A stretch of DNA of 64,000 bases from Marinifaba aquimaris (lineage in GTDB: Bacteria > Pseudomonadota > Gammaproteobacteria > Enterobacterales > Alteromonadaceae), in contig NZ_JABULX010000015.1 in assembly GCF_013328345.1 (NCBI RefSeq), positions 1 to 64,000 on the forward strand, written 5' to 3'. This document shows, one piece after another, positions 43,232 to 53,982 of the stretch. The notes below the pieces were generated by a model. That model saw only the letters and a list, made by a program, of their open reading frames with translations, was not told the DNA's origin and made no database searches. The first letter of the stretch is position 1, and the number at the start of each line of letters is the position of its first letter. Made by a program: the position numbers and the translations under genes.

Positions 43232-44830
43232 ATGACTGCTACACAGCCACTACAAGCGCATCAAGTTTCCATTTGTTCAACTATTGCTAAACTCAGCGTC
43301 AATCTAGATGCCACTGATAATGTTAATTTACTCTTTCCCAAACTAAATCAGTTCAATCAATTTGTTACCGAACAAGAACAAAATTGCTTTTTACTCGCCA
43401 GCACTTACAACCCAACGAGTATCCTCGATCACGGCGTCAATTTTAGTTCAGGCACGGTCAATTCCTTTTTTGGCCATTTTGATTTAGATGGCAATAAACA
43501 CTTAGTTTTCTCAGATACTGAATTACTTTCTGAACAAAGGCCCATTTATATTCCTGTGAGCTTGCTACTGCAAGAATATGACTTAGCAGAGCTAATTGTT
43601 AAAACACTGAACGCTAAGCACTTTAATTCTCGTTGGTTACTCAATTCAAATAGCCCTGCAAATATGGTCGGGGCTCGTCATAAGCTTATTCCAAGTAATA
43701 TCAACGTCATCTTATATGGTTCAACTTATGAGCTAATACACTTCAGTGGACAATGGCCCACTATAGATTTAGCCACGCATTCTGTCATACATGAAGCGGA
43801 TTTGGTTTTTAAACCAACAGCAGAAAACCTTAGTGCACTTTGCACCCTTATCAATAATCTATTTAAGTATATACCTAATAAAGCTCAGTTAAATGCACTT
43901 GTTTGGGCACTGTCCAGATTAGCTGAAGACCAGCATTGGTTAATCATTGATATCGATTATTTAACGCGTTTGCATCAGTTATTAAATAAAGATTATGTTA
44001 AATCAGATGTTGAACATGCGGTCAAAACACTAACAGGCTATTATTCACATGCTAAGCAATTTAATTATGATCAAATTCAGCGAGGTATTGTCAATGTTGA
44101 ATTCAGCGGTGAAAAAATCGGGCAAATCAACGGATTAACCGTGGTAGAAACCGATCATGCTGAATTTGGTGAGCCCTCTCGTATTACCGCCAATGTGTTT
44201 TTAGGTGATGGGGATATAGGCGATATTGAACGTAAGTCAGATTTAGGTGGCAACATTCATGCTAAAGCCATGATGATTTTGTCTAGCTTTGTATCTAGAA
44301 CCTTTGCACATAACGCGCCTATGCCTGTCTCTTCAAATATTGTATTTGAACAGTCTTATCATGAAGTAGATGGAGACAGCGCATCAATTGCAGAGTTATA
44401 CGCCCTGCTCTCTGCTTTAGCTGAAGTCCCTATCAAGCAAAATGTGGCTATAACAGGTGCTATGGATCAGCTGGGCTCTGTGCAAGCTGTAGGCGGTGTT
44501 GATTTAAAAATTGAGGCATTCTACGAACTGTCAAAACTAGTCTCACCAGACAGTACACCAACCGTTATCATCCCTAAAACGAATGTACCTCATTTAAACC
44601 TCAATTCAGATGTGGTTAAAGCCATAGATGATGGACAGCTAATAATTGTCCCCATCAGTCATGTAGATCAAGCCGCTAAATTACTGACAGGCCTTGTAGC
44701 TGAGAGTGAAGATGGTAATTCGCTATTTGAGAAAGTCAGACTATCTTTAGATAAATTTGAAGAAGACACAGAGTCTCACCCGACATTTAAACAAAAATTG
44801 GCAAGGTTCTTAAAACTTTATTCAAATTAA
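43232..44830 (+). CDS. Lon-like protease LonH/YcbZ (S16 domain)
   Basis: A 532-residue protein with a degenerate N-terminal and ATPase-like part and a C-terminal Lon protease domain. The catalytic Ser383 lies in [12 protein letters not shown] and Lys426 in [11 protein letters not shown]. Their spacing of 43 residues equals that of Lon. No Walker A is visible in the N-terminal half. It lies just before fabA, as ycbZ does in E. coli, and 68 bases after the prophage border. Confidence 0.88.
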   Translation: MTATQPLQAHQVSICSTIAKLSVNLDATDNVNLLFPKLNQFNQFVTEQEQNCFLLASTYNPTSILDHGVNFSSGTVNSFFGHFDLDGNKHLVFSDTELLSEQRPIYIPVSLLLQEYDLAELIVKTLNAKHFNSRWLLNSNSPANMVGARHKLIPSNINVILYGSTYELIHFSGQWPTIDLATHSVIHEADLVFKPTAENLSALCTLINNLFKYIPNKAQLNALVWALSRLAEDQHWLIIDIDYLTRLHQLLNKDYVKSDVEHAVKTLTGYYSHAKQFNYDQIQRGIVNVEFSGEKIGQINGLTVVETDHAEFGEPSRITANVFLGDGDIGDIERKSDLGGNIHAKAMMILSSFVSRTFAHNAPMPVSSNIVFEQSYHEVDGDSASIAELYALLSALAEVPIKQNVAITGAMDQLGSVQAVGGVDLKIEAFYELSKLVSPDSTPTVIIPKTNVPHLNLNSDVVKAIDDGQLIIVPISHVDQAAKLLTGLVAESEDGNSLFEKVRLSLDKFEEDTESHPTFKQKLARFLKLYSN

Positions 44831-44901
44831 ACACTTTAGCTTGTACATGTATGTCGAGTCGGCTACAGTATGCGCCATTTTTTAAAAGGTATATTTTTTC
44901 T

Positions 44902-45417
44902 ATGATGAACCAAAATAGCTTCACTCGTGAAGAATTACTTGCTTGTAGTCAAGGTGAATTATTTGGTCCGGGTAATTCTCAATTACCAGCACCAAACATG
45001 TTAATGATGGATCGTATCACTCATATTGCGGGTGAAGGCGGTGATTTTGATAAAGGTTTAATTCAAGCTGAATTAGATATCACACCTGACCTTTGGTTCT
45101 TTGATTGTCACTTCCCGGGTGACCCAGTAATGCCTGGTTGCCTTGGCTTAGATGCAATGTGGCAATTAGTTGGTTTCTTCCTTGGCTGGAGCGGTGGTCC
45201 AGGTAAAGGTCGCGCATTAGGTGTGGGTGAAGTTAAATTCACTGGCCAAATCTTACCAACAGCTAAAAAAGTAACTTACACAATTAATATGAAACGTGTC
45301 ATCAAGCGCAGCTTATTCATGGGTATCGCAGATGGCCAAGTGGCTGTAGATGGTAAAGTTATTTACGAAGCAAAAGACTTAAAAGTTGGTTTATTCAAAG
45401 ATACGTCTAGCTTCTAA
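44902..45417 (+). CDS. fabA: 3-hydroxydecanoyl-ACP dehydratase/isomerase FabA
   Basis: A 171-residue enzyme that dehydrates and isomerises the C10 acyl-ACP, the branch point to unsaturated fatty acids. The catalytic histidine and aspartate lie in [20 protein letters not shown], and GELFGPG and [12 protein letters not shown] near the start match the family. The frame is open from 44851, but ATG 44902 (or 44905) agrees with known FabA starts. The order lonH-fabA-rmf is as in E. coli. Confidence 0.96.
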   Translation: MMNQNSFTREELLACSQGELFGPGNSQLPAPNMLMMDRITHIAGEGGDFDKGLIQAELDITPDLWFFDCHFPGDPVMPGCLGLDAMWQLVGFFLGWSGGPGKGRALGVGEVKFTGQILPTAKKVTYTINMKRVIKRSLFMGIADGQVAVDGKVIYEAKDLKVGLFKDTSSF

Positions 45418-45437
45418 AACCTAGTATTGTTTATCCA

Positions 45438-45470
45438 ATAAAAAAGCCCTGCAATTGCAGGGCTTTTTTT
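45438..45470. terminator. Bidirectional terminator between fabA and rmf
   Basis: AAAAAAGCCCTGCAATTGCAGGGCTTTTTTT is a near-perfect palindrome with A and T runs, separating two convergent genes. Confidence 0.93.
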
Positions 45471-45649
45471 TACCTTAAATTGACGAGACCGTCGCTTCTA
45501 TCCCCAACCGCTTCGCGCCAACCGCCAAGCCATTGAGATCTTGAATCTGAACTTTGATAAGGGCATGCATCTTTTGCTTTGCCAATTAAACCTGCTTGAT
45601 AACCACGAGAATGAGCTCTTTCTAATCGATCTCTCTTTTGTCTTTTCAT
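45470..45649 (-). CDS. rmf: Ribosome modulation factor
   Basis: A 59-residue protein beginning MKRQKRDRLERAHSRGYQAG and containing CPYQ and SQWLGGWREA, an almost residue-for-residue match with E. coli RMF in these parts. RMF turns 70S ribosomes into resting 100S dimers in stationary phase or starvation. The C-terminal tail (GDRSDGLVNLR) is slightly longer than in E. coli. The convergent fabA next door is the known neighbour. Confidence 0.96.
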   Translation of the reverse strand: MKRQKRDRLERAHSRGYQAGLIGKAKDACPYQSSDSRSQWLGGWREAVGDRSDGLVNLR

Positions 45650-45844
45650 AAATAGACTACCTCTATGTGTTATTTTTATTGAATATGATCGTTTTAGTCA
45701 TTAAAACGAACAAGGCTCCTAACAAATTTAGGTCTGATGAACTTGGGTTTCAAGTGTTAATTTGAAAACTGACTGTCATTTTTCATTAATATACTGATCT
45801 TTATAAATATTAAATTTAGATCTATTTGTGTAAAAAACAGACAT

Positions 45845-45873
45845 AAAAAAAGCGGCTCTAAGCCGCTTTTTAT
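45845..45873 (-). terminator. Terminator of the DUF3466 gene
   Basis: AAAAAAAGCGGCT-CTA-AGCCGCTTTTT lies 17 bases beyond the stop; on the minus strand it ends in a T-run. Confidence 0.88.
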
Positions 45874-45889
45874 TTCACCATTGATTTGC

Positions 45890-47758
45890 TTATCGTCTAA
45901 ATACACGAATCAACGGTAATGCAACAAGTAGGTACCAAGGCATAGAAGAACCTTTACGCTTAATTTGGTTTTCTTCTTGGAAGCAATTTTCAGGTGTGCC
46001 GCCTGCAATTGGCGTTAATTTAACGACATAAGTATTAGATACTTTGACTGATTCGCCATCTTCACCATAAACTACTTCGCCGACTGCGTTGCGGTAATCT
46101 CCAATACGGGTAGCTGTTGCTAGTATAACGCCTTGATCATTGATGCTTTCAGCACTTGCGATCGTATATTCACTATCACAACTGATTAAATCATTAAGAT
46201 TCGAAAATTCATCAGTATCGATGTCATAAACAAAACCATGACGAATAATAGAGCCGTCTAATTCAGGCACGGTAGTTGAGCCTACCACTTGGTTTTCGTT
46301 ATTGATGCTCTTTGCAGAAGTATCAGAGTTTGCAAACACATCTGGGATTTGAGTAACGTTAGTTTCAGAGCCATTAATGTTGTAATAAAACGCTTTATCT
46401 AAATCACCAACCGCATAGCTAATGTTGACATTACCGACAACATAACCTGCGTTGTTGATATCATTAGCTGTGCTGTATTGGATACCACGGTCTTTGTTGG
46501 CAATGATATCAACACGCCCATCGATATAAATAGCAGCATATCGGCGATAGTCATAAAAATCTTCATTTACGTCATCATAGCTTTGACCTACAGCAACACC
46601 GTTGTCATTAACTGCAAGTGCTTTACTGTATAAATATGATGTTCTGTCAAAGTCTTCATCAACAGGTGTATAAGCAATCCCTAAATTTCTTGCTTCTACA
46701 ATATTACCTGACTCATCTAGTTTCCAAAGATAAGCATGATGTTCTTGGGTGCTGGTTTTATAAACGGTTTCACTGTTTGAAATACTTGAGTTATAACCTG
46801 TATTCCAGCCTTTTTCTCTAAACTGCCAACGACAGATTTGCTCAGGTTGTACACCTTCAGCATCTCTATCACTACAGGCATTTAATCTGTCATCAATGCG
46901 GCCGTCGTTTGCATAAGTTAAATCAACTGATACATAACCGACAACGTAACCAGAATTAGAAATATCAGTCGCGATACTGCGCCCATTTCTAAATTCAGTA
47001 AAGCTTGGCTCTAAAAAAGTGGTATTACCATTAATTTTAACGTAACCACGTTCAATATAATCTTGAAGATAGTAGGTAAACGTAACACCTTCATCATCTG
47101 TGTATTCAAATGGCGTGTAAGGTGATTCTGTAGCACCGACAATCCAACCTAGATCGTTAATGGCATACATGGTCTCATTGTGAGAGAAGTTATACTTACC
47201 TGTATTTTCATTAACGACATCTGTGATAGGCGAGTGAGCAAGCACCGTTCCTTCACCAACAGCAGCCCAACGATCACCAATCATGTGGTAACGGCCATCT
47301 AACTGCCTGTGTTGATCAGTGTAACTTGTCGTTGTACTCGTGAATAAGTAGTATAAAACCGCCGTTAAACTCTCACTATTGAAGATGCCGTTTTTAACAT
47401 CTTCTAAGTAGTCATAACTATCGTTAACCAATAAATTGATTAACTCTTCATCTTCAAAATCTAGCTTAGATACATCGATTGGATGGTTATATAAAGTAGT
47501 AGCATTTACAGAGTGGTGACTACTAAAGCCTGTGGCTTGCTCACGTATTAAACTGACCGAACGGTTAAAGTCGCTGCCTTTGATTGAAGCAACATACTGT
47601 CCGTTATTATTGATGTCTTCAGCGAAAGCATTTACAAAGCCTTCTGGTGTGGGTACTTCTTCAACTGTATAAACAGCCGCGTTTACACTAAATGCCAATA
47701 AGCTCAGTGGAAAGGTAATACGAGATAACGTTTTTAACATATTATTGTTTAGACTCAT
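45890..47758 (-). CDS. DUF3466 family exported protein with GlyGly-CTERM-like tail
   Basis: A 622-residue protein. The signal peptide follows the ATG at 47740 (LKTLSRITFPLSLLAFSVNA). Six or more repeated units of about 50-60 residues with NDLGWIVG, SNSGYVVGYV, NNAGYVVGN and NNENQVVGS motifs make a beta-repeat fold. The end has KGSSMPWYLLVALPLIRVFR, a short G/S motif, span and basic end typical of GlyGly-CTERM tails trimmed by rhombosortase in Shewanella and Vibrio. It is probably surface-bound; its role is unknown. The start overlaps the end of uup by 17 bases (or nearly abuts it from 47740). Confidence 0.78.
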   Translation of the reverse strand: MSLNNNMLKTLSRITFPLSLLAFSVNAAVYTVEEVPTPEGFVNAFAEDINNNGQYVASIKGSDFNRSVSLIREQATGFSSHHSVNATTLYNHPIDVSKLDFEDEELINLLVNDSYDYLEDVKNGIFNSESLTAVLYYLFTSTTTSYTDQHRQLDGRYHMIGDRWAAVGEGTVLAHSPITDVVNENTGKYNFSHNETMYAINDLGWIVGATESPYTPFEYTDDEGVTFTYYLQDYIERGYVKINGNTTFLEPSFTEFRNGRSIATDISNSGYVVGYVSVDLTYANDGRIDDRLNACSDRDAEGVQPEQICRWQFREKGWNTGYNSSISNSETVYKTSTQEHHAYLWKLDESGNIVEARNLGIAYTPVDEDFDRTSYLYSKALAVNDNGVAVGQSYDDVNEDFYDYRRYAAIYIDGRVDIIANKDRGIQYSTANDINNAGYVVGNVNISYAVGDLDKAFYYNINGSETNVTQIPDVFANSDTSAKSINNENQVVGSTTVPELDGSIIRHGFVYDIDTDEFSNLNDLISCDSEYTIASAESINDQGVILATATRIGDYRNAVGEVVYGEDGESVKVSNTYVVKLTPIAGGTPENCFQEENQIKRKGSSMPWYLLVALPLIRVFRR

Positions 47759-49670
47759 TCACGATTGCTTCTAATTCTTCCCAAAGCTCGAAGGCAACTT
47801 CTAATTCTGATTCAGCTTTTTCTAGTTCAGATAGGCTAGCTTGGGTTTTATCAACATCTTGATTAAAAAATTCAGGTGAATTGATTTCAGTCTGTAAAGT
47901 TTCAATCTTTGTTTCTAATTCTTCTATTTGTGCAGGTAATGCATCAAGCTGCCTTTGTTGTTTATAAGATAACTTAACAGCTTTCGTTTGTTTTTTTGAT
48001 TTACCAGCATCAGCTAAGACAGCAGTTTGCGTATTTTGTTCCGAGTGTGCAAGTGATTTATCATTTTTAGCGGGCTCCTGACGATTTTCAATCAATTTTG
48101 ATTTTGGTATCGATTCATAACCGCCAACATATTCTTCGATTGCACCATCACCAGCAAAGAAATAAGTCGAAGTCGCCGTATTATTAACAAATTCCCTGTC
48201 ATGGCTAACTAATATCAGTGTACCTGGGTACTGACTGACAAGTTCTTCAAGTAACTCAAGTGTTTCAACATCTAAATCGTTTGTCGGTTCATCCAGCACT
48301 AAAAAGTTACTTTCTTTTAAGAATAACTTGGCCAGTAACAAGCGGTTCTTTTCACCACCTGATAGACTTTTTACCGGAGAACGGGCGCGTTTTGGCGAGA
48401 ATAAAAAGTCTTGTAGATAACCAAGCACGTGCCTAGATTTACCATTAACGGTAATATCTTCTTTACCGTCGCCGACATTGTCTAAAACAGTCTTTTCTTC
48501 GTCGAGCTGCTCTCGATACTGATCAAAATAGGCAACTTGTAAGTTAGTACCAACGCGAATGTTACCATCTTGTGGCTTAATTTTTTCAAGGATCAGGTTA
48601 ATAAGCGTTGATTTACCACAGCCATTAGGGCCAATTAACGCCACTTTATCGCCACGCATAATAAGACTTGAGAAGTCTTTAACAATCAGCTGATTTTCAA
48701 AACCGTAAGTAAGGTTGGTCAACTCAGCAACGAGTTTACCCGAACGTTTAACTTCCTCGAGATTGAAGCTCACTTTACCCTGCACTTCACGTCGTTGCTT
48801 ACGCTCGTTACGCAATGCTTTTAGTGCTCGAACACGACCTTCATTACGGGTTCGACGCGCTTTAATGCCTTGTCTAATCCAAGCTTCTTCTTGCGCGAGT
48901 ACTTTATCAAATTGCTTATTTTGTTCTTCTTCAATACGTAAGTTATCGGCTTTTTGCTCAAGATATGTATCATAACCTACTTCATAGTTGACTAATTTCC
49001 CGCGGTCTAAATCAACAATACGAGTGGCTACTTTCCTGATGAATGCTCTATCGTGACTGATAAATACAATCGCGCCAGTGTAATCAAGTAAGAAATCTTC
49101 CAACCATGCAATAGATTGATAGTCTAGATGGTTAGTCGGTTCATCTAATAATAATATGTCGGGTTTAGATACTAAGGCTCTTGCAAGTGCGACTTTACGT
49201 AGCCAACCGCCTGACAAATCGGTTAAACAAGCGTCTGAATTCAGTGATAACCGTGAAATAATTTGTTGGATTTGAGGCTCTAATGACCAGGCATCAAGTT
49301 GTTCTACTTTTTGCTGCAGCCTAGCCAGCTTATCCATATCACAATCTGGATTCACCATTTCTTGATGATAAGCGGCTAGTGCACTACCCGCCTCACCTAA
49401 TCCTTGAGCTACATATTGATAGACGGTACCCGAAGCAGCTTTAGGTGGATCTTGCTCTAGTCGCTTAATTTCAGTATTTGAGCGAATATTGATATCGCCA
49501 TCATCTAATTTGATTTGGGCATCGATGACTTTTAACAGTGTTGATTTACCGGCACCATTTCGGCCCACGATACAAACCCGTTCACCTTGGTTGATATGAA
49601 AATCTGCATTATCCAGTAATGCATGGTCACCAAATGCTAATTGTGCTTTTGTAATGCGATATAAGTTCAT
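47742..49670 (-). CDS. uup: ABC-F ATPase Uup
   Basis: A 642-residue tandem ABC ATPase without membrane spans. Walker A motifs are GRNGAGKST (about residue 36) and GPNGCGKST (about 350). Signatures are LSGGWLRKVALARAL and LSGGEKNRLLLAKL, with Walker B LLLDEPTNHLD and LVLDEPTNDLD. A coiled-coil tail (LPAQIEELETKIETLQTEIN) is the Uup mark. It acts on ribosomes and affects transposon excision in E. coli. The start overlaps the glutaredoxin-like gene by 4 bases. Confidence 0.94.
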   Translation of the reverse strand: MNLYRITKAQLAFGDHALLDNADFHINQGERVCIVGRNGAGKSTLLKVIDAQIKLDDGDINIRSNTEIKRLEQDPPKAASGTVYQYVAQGLGEAGSALAAYHQEMVNPDCDMDKLARLQQKVEQLDAWSLEPQIQQIISRLSLNSDACLTDLSGGWLRKVALARALVSKPDILLLDEPTNHLDYQSIAWLEDFLLDYTGAIVFISHDRAFIRKVATRIVDLDRGKLVNYEVGYDTYLEQKADNLRIEEEQNKQFDKVLAQEEAWIRQGIKARRTRNEGRVRALKALRNERKQRREVQGKVSFNLEEVKRSGKLVAELTNLTYGFENQLIVKDFSSLIMRGDKVALIGPNGCGKSTLINLILEKIKPQDGNIRVGTNLQVAYFDQYREQLDEEKTVLDNVGDGKEDITVNGKSRHVLGYLQDFLFSPKRARSPVKSLSGGEKNRLLLAKLFLKESNFLVLDEPTNDLDVETLELLEELVSQYPGTLILVSHDREFVNNTATSTYFFAGDGAIEEYVGGYESIPKSKLIENRQEPAKNDKSLAHSEQNTQTAVLADAGKSKKQTKAVKLSYKQQRQLDALPAQIEELETKIETLQTEINSPEFFNQDVDKTQASLSELEKAESELEVAFELWEELEAIVNESKQ

Positions 49671-49912
49671 TGATTTTTATTTATAAATTCTATTAATGCT
49701 TGTTCATCAAAAGGCCAATCTAAACAGGCCCCAGACTCAATATGTTCAACAACAGGAATACGAATACCAAATTGATCGACCAGCGCCTCAGATTCGGCAA
49801 TATCAACATGCTGGTAGAGCGCTTGCTTACCAATTAATGAAAACACCGATTCAGCCAGTTCGCATAAGTGACAACCATCAGTGTGATAGAGGTTAAAGGC
49901 TTTTGTATTCAT
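49667..49912 (-). CDS. Glutaredoxin-like protein (DUF836)
   Basis: An 81-residue thioredoxin-fold protein with a CHLC redox motif at about residues 15-18 (YHTDGCHLCELAE), then a GIRIPVVEHI cis-proline segment. A redox partner role is likely. It overlaps uup by 4 bases and its ATG touches the rlmKL stop, so rlmKL, this gene and uup form an operon, an arrangement common in gammaproteobacteria. Confidence 0.85.
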   Translation of the reverse strand: MNTKAFNLYHTDGCHLCELAESVFSLIGKQALYQHVDIAESEALVDQFGIRIPVVEHIESGACLDWPFDEQALIEFINKNQ

Positions 49913-52035
49913 TAACTATCTGCCTTTAAAATCCAACACTGTCTGATTTTAGGGTTGCGGGCAAAGTCAAACGGTAAAGTTTGCTTTGAGACGTCCTCTA
50001 TAGTCAACCCAAGCTCATTAATCGACGCTTCGTCTAGCTTGAAACTTCTCAAATTGTTCGAAAAAATGATGGTACCGCCGTCATTTAATCGCTGCTTAGC
50101 ATCGGTTAACAACTCAATATGGTCACGCTGAACATCAAAAACATCTGACATTTTTTTAGAGTTTGAAAAACTAGGAGGGTCGATAAAAATCAGATCAAAC
50201 TGTCTGCGTTGCATCTTCATCCAATTGACACAATCGCCACGTTCAAATTTATGATTGCGGTTTTTAATGCCATTGGCTTCAAAGTTCTGCTCACCCCAAT
50301 TTAAATAGGTTTTCGATAAATCAACTGAACAAACTTGTTTAGCCCCGCCAATTGCAGCATGTACAGATACTGCACAGGTATAACTGAATAAATTAAGTAC
50401 TGATAAGTCTTTTGCTTTTTCTCTGACAAGTTGACGAATATCTCTGTGATCTAAGAACAAACCAGTATCAAGATAATCATCTAAATTGACTAAAAATTTA
50501 GCTGGCCCTTCAAAAACTTCGATAAGCTTATTTTTTTTGCGTTCCGCTCGTTGATATTGTTCTTTACCTTTTTGCTTTCTACGTGTTTTTACATGCACAT
50601 TAGCGCCAGGGATATTTAAAATACTCGGTGCGGTGATAAGCACTTCATTGAGCCTTTGTTCAGCTACATGCTCAGGTACAGACTTGGGTGCTGCATATTC
50701 TTGAATCACGCAGTGGTCAGCATATAAATCTATCGCAACATTATAGTTGGGTAAATCCGCGTCATAAACTCGATAAGCATTCGTATCGGCCTTTCTTGCT
50801 AAAGGGGCTAACTTCTTAATATTCTTTTTCAAACGATTTTGAAATTCTTCAGCAATGGTTTGACGGATTTCATCACCTTTAGATGCTTCAATTTGATACG
50901 TTGCTAAAACACAATCCAATGTCGCGTTTTTAACTTTGTATTTTTTATCTGCAGAAAGCTTGAGGAATTTAAGTAACTCTTGAGCAGAGGTGATGATAGT
51001 CAGATGCCAATCTGCAAATTCGCGCTTTAGTTTTTGGCCTAAATCCAAATAAAGATTAGCGACTTGACTTAATTCTTCTAAACGCTCACCGTAAGGTGGG
51101 TTAATGATGATATGCCCTGAAGCTTGACCTGCTTTTTTCCAAAAATTCTTGACTTTGTTTGAAAGTACATCGGCTTTTACAAATTGAATAGCATCGCGAA
51201 CGTCAGCTTTAATGGCATTTGATTCTGCGGTGTCCAGCTCCTGACCATTGATATCCGATGCAAAAATATTAAGGGATACATCTTTATTGATCAGCGCATC
51301 TGCTTGGGCTTTTTCCTCTTCAAACACTGCACTTCTATGGCCCATCCATGCATCAAATCCCCAATGAAAACGCTTGTATTGAGCAGGAATGTTTTGTCCC
51401 ATTAACGCAGCTTCAATGGCTAATGTGCCTGAGCCACAGAAAAAGTCACAAAGTGGTTTTGAAGTGTCGGCTAACCAACCAGAGCGACTAATAAGCGCAG
51501 CGGCAAGGTTCTCTTTTAATGGTGCACGTCCTGCATCTTCTCTATACCCTCTTTCGTGTAAACTGGCTCCAGAGAAATCTAAATAAATACTTACTTGCTT
51601 GCGATTGATACGCGCTTGAATACGGATATCAGCAAAACCTTTTTCCACGTTAGGACGTTTAAAACCCTCTTCTTCAAAAAAATCAACAACAGCATCTTTG
51701 ATAACTTGTGCCGAAAACTGTGTGTTTCTCAACTCGCCATTGGTCCCTTGAACACTGACATTGAAAGCACTCTTAGGGTCAAATTGCATTGTCCAATCAA
51801 TCGCAGAAGCAGTTTGGTACAGCGCCTCTTTATTTGATGCATCACCATGGTTCAATTCAAGAAGTACACGGTTTGCAAACCTTGAGCGATAGCAAACGCG
51901 ATAACCGAGCGCCAAATCGTCTTCAAAAAGAACAGATGAGCCTGATAACTTAACGTTCTGGACGCCCAGTTCAACAAGTTCATCGTGAAGAAGATTTTCT
52001 AAGCCTTTAGAAGAAGTAACGAGGAATTTAGGCAT
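49912..52035 (-). CDS. rlmL: Bifunctional 23S rRNA methyltransferase RlmKL
   Basis: A 707-residue protein. A THUMP domain is N-terminal (about 1-160), followed by the RlmL m2G2445 methyltransferase with NPPYGERLEELS and the RlmK m7G2069 methyltransferase with DPPSFSNSKKM near the C-terminus. The frame is open to 52047, but ATG 52035 has GGAG 7 bases before it and gives the usual PKFLVTSSKGLENLL start. It is the first gene of its operon. Confidence 0.95.
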   Translation of the reverse strand: MPKFLVTSSKGLENLLHDELVELGVQNVKLSGSSVLFEDDLALGYRVCYRSRFANRVLLELNHGDASNKEALYQTASAIDWTMQFDPKSAFNVSVQGTNGELRNTQFSAQVIKDAVVDFFEEEGFKRPNVEKGFADIRIQARINRKQVSIYLDFSGASLHERGYREDAGRAPLKENLAAALISRSGWLADTSKPLCDFFCGSGTLAIEAALMGQNIPAQYKRFHWGFDAWMGHRSAVFEEEKAQADALINKDVSLNIFASDINGQELDTAESNAIKADVRDAIQFVKADVLSNKVKNFWKKAGQASGHIIINPPYGERLEELSQVANLYLDLGQKLKREFADWHLTIITSAQELLKFLKLSADKKYKVKNATLDCVLATYQIEASKGDEIRQTIAEEFQNRLKKNIKKLAPLARKADTNAYRVYDADLPNYNVAIDLYADHCVIQEYAAPKSVPEHVAEQRLNEVLITAPSILNIPGANVHVKTRRKQKGKEQYQRAERKKNKLIEVFEGPAKFLVNLDDYLDTGLFLDHRDIRQLVREKAKDLSVLNLFSYTCAVSVHAAIGGAKQVCSVDLSKTYLNWGEQNFEANGIKNRNHKFERGDCVNWMKMQRRQFDLIFIDPPSFSNSKKMSDVFDVQRDHIELLTDAKQRLNDGGTIIFSNNLRSFKLDEASINELGLTIEDVSKQTLPFDFARNPKIRQCWILKADS

Positions 52036-52149
52036 GAAGTGCTCCATAAAAATTTGAGCGCGGATTATACCTAAAATCGCCTTTGCTGTCAGAACAAATT
52101 AAGGTGTTAACGCTAGGCGAAAACGCGTTAACACCTAAGGTTTTAGTTA

Positions 52150-53982
52150 CTAGCCTTTGCTATCAACCCAGTTTTGAATGTTTTGCGCCAAAACGTTTAA
52201 AGGCACAGGTCCATTTTGTAGCACCACCTCATGGAATTGACGAATATCAAACTTATCACCTAATTGCTTACGCGCATCTTCTCGCAACTCTAAGATTTTA
52301 ATCATACCGATTTTATAAGCGGTTGCTTGACCCGGCATCACGATATGTCGTTCAACCATTTTAACAGCGTCTGACTTGGCATTAGGCGTGTTATTTACAT
52401 AATAATCAATCCCCTCTTCACGCGTCCATTTCATTGCGTGAATACCGGTATCAACAACTAAACGGCAAGCGCGCCAAAGCTCCATCGCTAAACGTCCAAA
52501 ATCTGAATAAGGGTCTTCATACATACCAATCTCTTTAGGCATGTACTCAGTGTATAGTCCCCACCCTTCCGTGTAAGCTGTATAACGACCAAACTTTCTA
52601 AATTTAGGCATATTCTCTAGCTCTTGCTGCAATGCAATTTGCATATGATGCCCAGGTGCGCCTTCGTGATAAGCAAGTGCCTCCATTTGGTATATTGGCA
52701 TGGCTTTCATATCGTATAAATTAGCGTAATAAATGCCTGGGCGTGAGCCATCTTCGGCAGGTCCACTGTAAAAGGCTTTACCAGCGGATTGTTCTCTAAA
52801 AGGCTCAACCGCTTTTACTACAAGTTCAGCTTTTGGCTTAGTGATAAAGAGCTCATCCAAACGCGCTACCATATTATCAATATAAGCCGTCGCTTCTTTC
52901 AGATAACGCGCTTTACCTTCAGCGGTATTTGGATAATAAAATTGCTCATCGGTGCACATAAATTGCATAAATGCTTTTAAATCACCTTCAAAACCGACCT
53001 TTTCTTTAATTGCACGCATTTCGTCATGAATACGTGCAACTTCAGCTAAACCTATCTCGTGAATTGCTTTTGCTGATAAATCCGTTGTGGTTATTCTAGC
53101 CAGTTTAGTTTTGTAAAAAGCGTCACCATCAGGTAGTTTCCAGACACCATCTTTGGTATCAGCAACTGCCTCTAGTTTTTTAAGATAGGCAACTAGATTA
53201 CGGTAAGCCGGTGCAAATGAATTCACCATAGCCTGCTCAGCTTGTTCGACTAATACTTTTTTCTCATGACTTGAAACATCGAGTTTGCTCACTTTTTTCT
53301 TGAAGTCAGCAAATATCGTATTATCAGCACCGTTTGAAATCGGGGCACCTTTGATAATATTTTCGCCGTTGCGAATAACGTGAGCAAACACAAATTTAGG
53401 TGTCATCACACCTTTATCTGCATTAGCTTGTAATAATTGCTCAACTTGTCTGAAATAATTTGGTAAACCATTTAACCGCGCAATGTAAGCATGAGCATCG
53501 GCTACCGAATCTATCTTGTGCTGATTTAACAATAAGGTAGGAACACTGGTGTGTATTGCATACATTTGATTGACTGGGTAACCGTGGTGACGCCATTTGT
53601 CATCTTCAATAGTATTGGCAAGTTTTTGCTTTAATAAAATTAAGCTTGTTTGCGTCTGTGCATCTAACTTTGTTTCATCAATTGATTCTAATTTGACTAA
53701 TTGCGCCTTTGTTAATGCAATGGTTTCATCTTTAAAGCTATCTGATAAATCATTCCATTTATCATTATCTTTTTTACGACCGAGTGCGGATAAATACTGT
53801 GGATATCGATTGACCGACTCTTCCCACATTGCATCAAATAATGCATTCGCTTTAGCTGATTCAGCTTGGATAACAGATTGAGAAATTGATTGATTAACTT
53901 GGTTATCGGGCTTATTAGTAAGGGTATTGCTGCACGCTGTGGCCAATAGCACAGCAGTTGCGATTGCGGTTACTCTCAACAT
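52150..53982 (-). CDS. DUF885 family lipoprotein (zinc-peptidase-like)
   Basis: A 610-residue protein with a lipoprotein signal (LRVTAIATAVLLATAC, lipid-attached cysteine near residue 17). The long helical DUF885 domain contains YHEGAPGHHMQIAL near residue 445, an HExxxHH site like that of gluzincin peptidases, with downstream GWGLYTEYMPKE as third-ligand region. It is probably an outer-membrane-bound metallopeptidase; the substrate is unknown. ATG 53982 was chosen because the signal starts there with an AGGA ribosome site. Confidence 0.82.
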   Translation of the reverse strand: MLRVTAIATAVLLATACSNTLTNKPDNQVNQSISQSVIQAESAKANALFDAMWEESVNRYPQYLSALGRKKDNDKWNDLSDSFKDETIALTKAQLVKLESIDETKLDAQTQTSLILLKQKLANTIEDDKWRHHGYPVNQMYAIHTSVPTLLLNQHKIDSVADAHAYIARLNGLPNYFRQVEQLLQANADKGVMTPKFVFAHVIRNGENIIKGAPISNGADNTIFADFKKKVSKLDVSSHEKKVLVEQAEQAMVNSFAPAYRNLVAYLKKLEAVADTKDGVWKLPDGDAFYKTKLARITTTDLSAKAIHEIGLAEVARIHDEMRAIKEKVGFEGDLKAFMQFMCTDEQFYYPNTAEGKARYLKEATAYIDNMVARLDELFITKPKAELVVKAVEPFREQSAGKAFYSGPAEDGSRPGIYYANLYDMKAMPIYQMEALAYHEGAPGHHMQIALQQELENMPKFRKFGRYTAYTEGWGLYTEYMPKEIGMYEDPYSDFGRLAMELWRACRLVVDTGIHAMKWTREEGIDYYVNNTPNAKSDAVKMVERHIVMPGQATAYKIGMIKILELREDARKQLGDKFDIRQFHEVVLQNGPVPLNVLAQNIQNWVDSKG

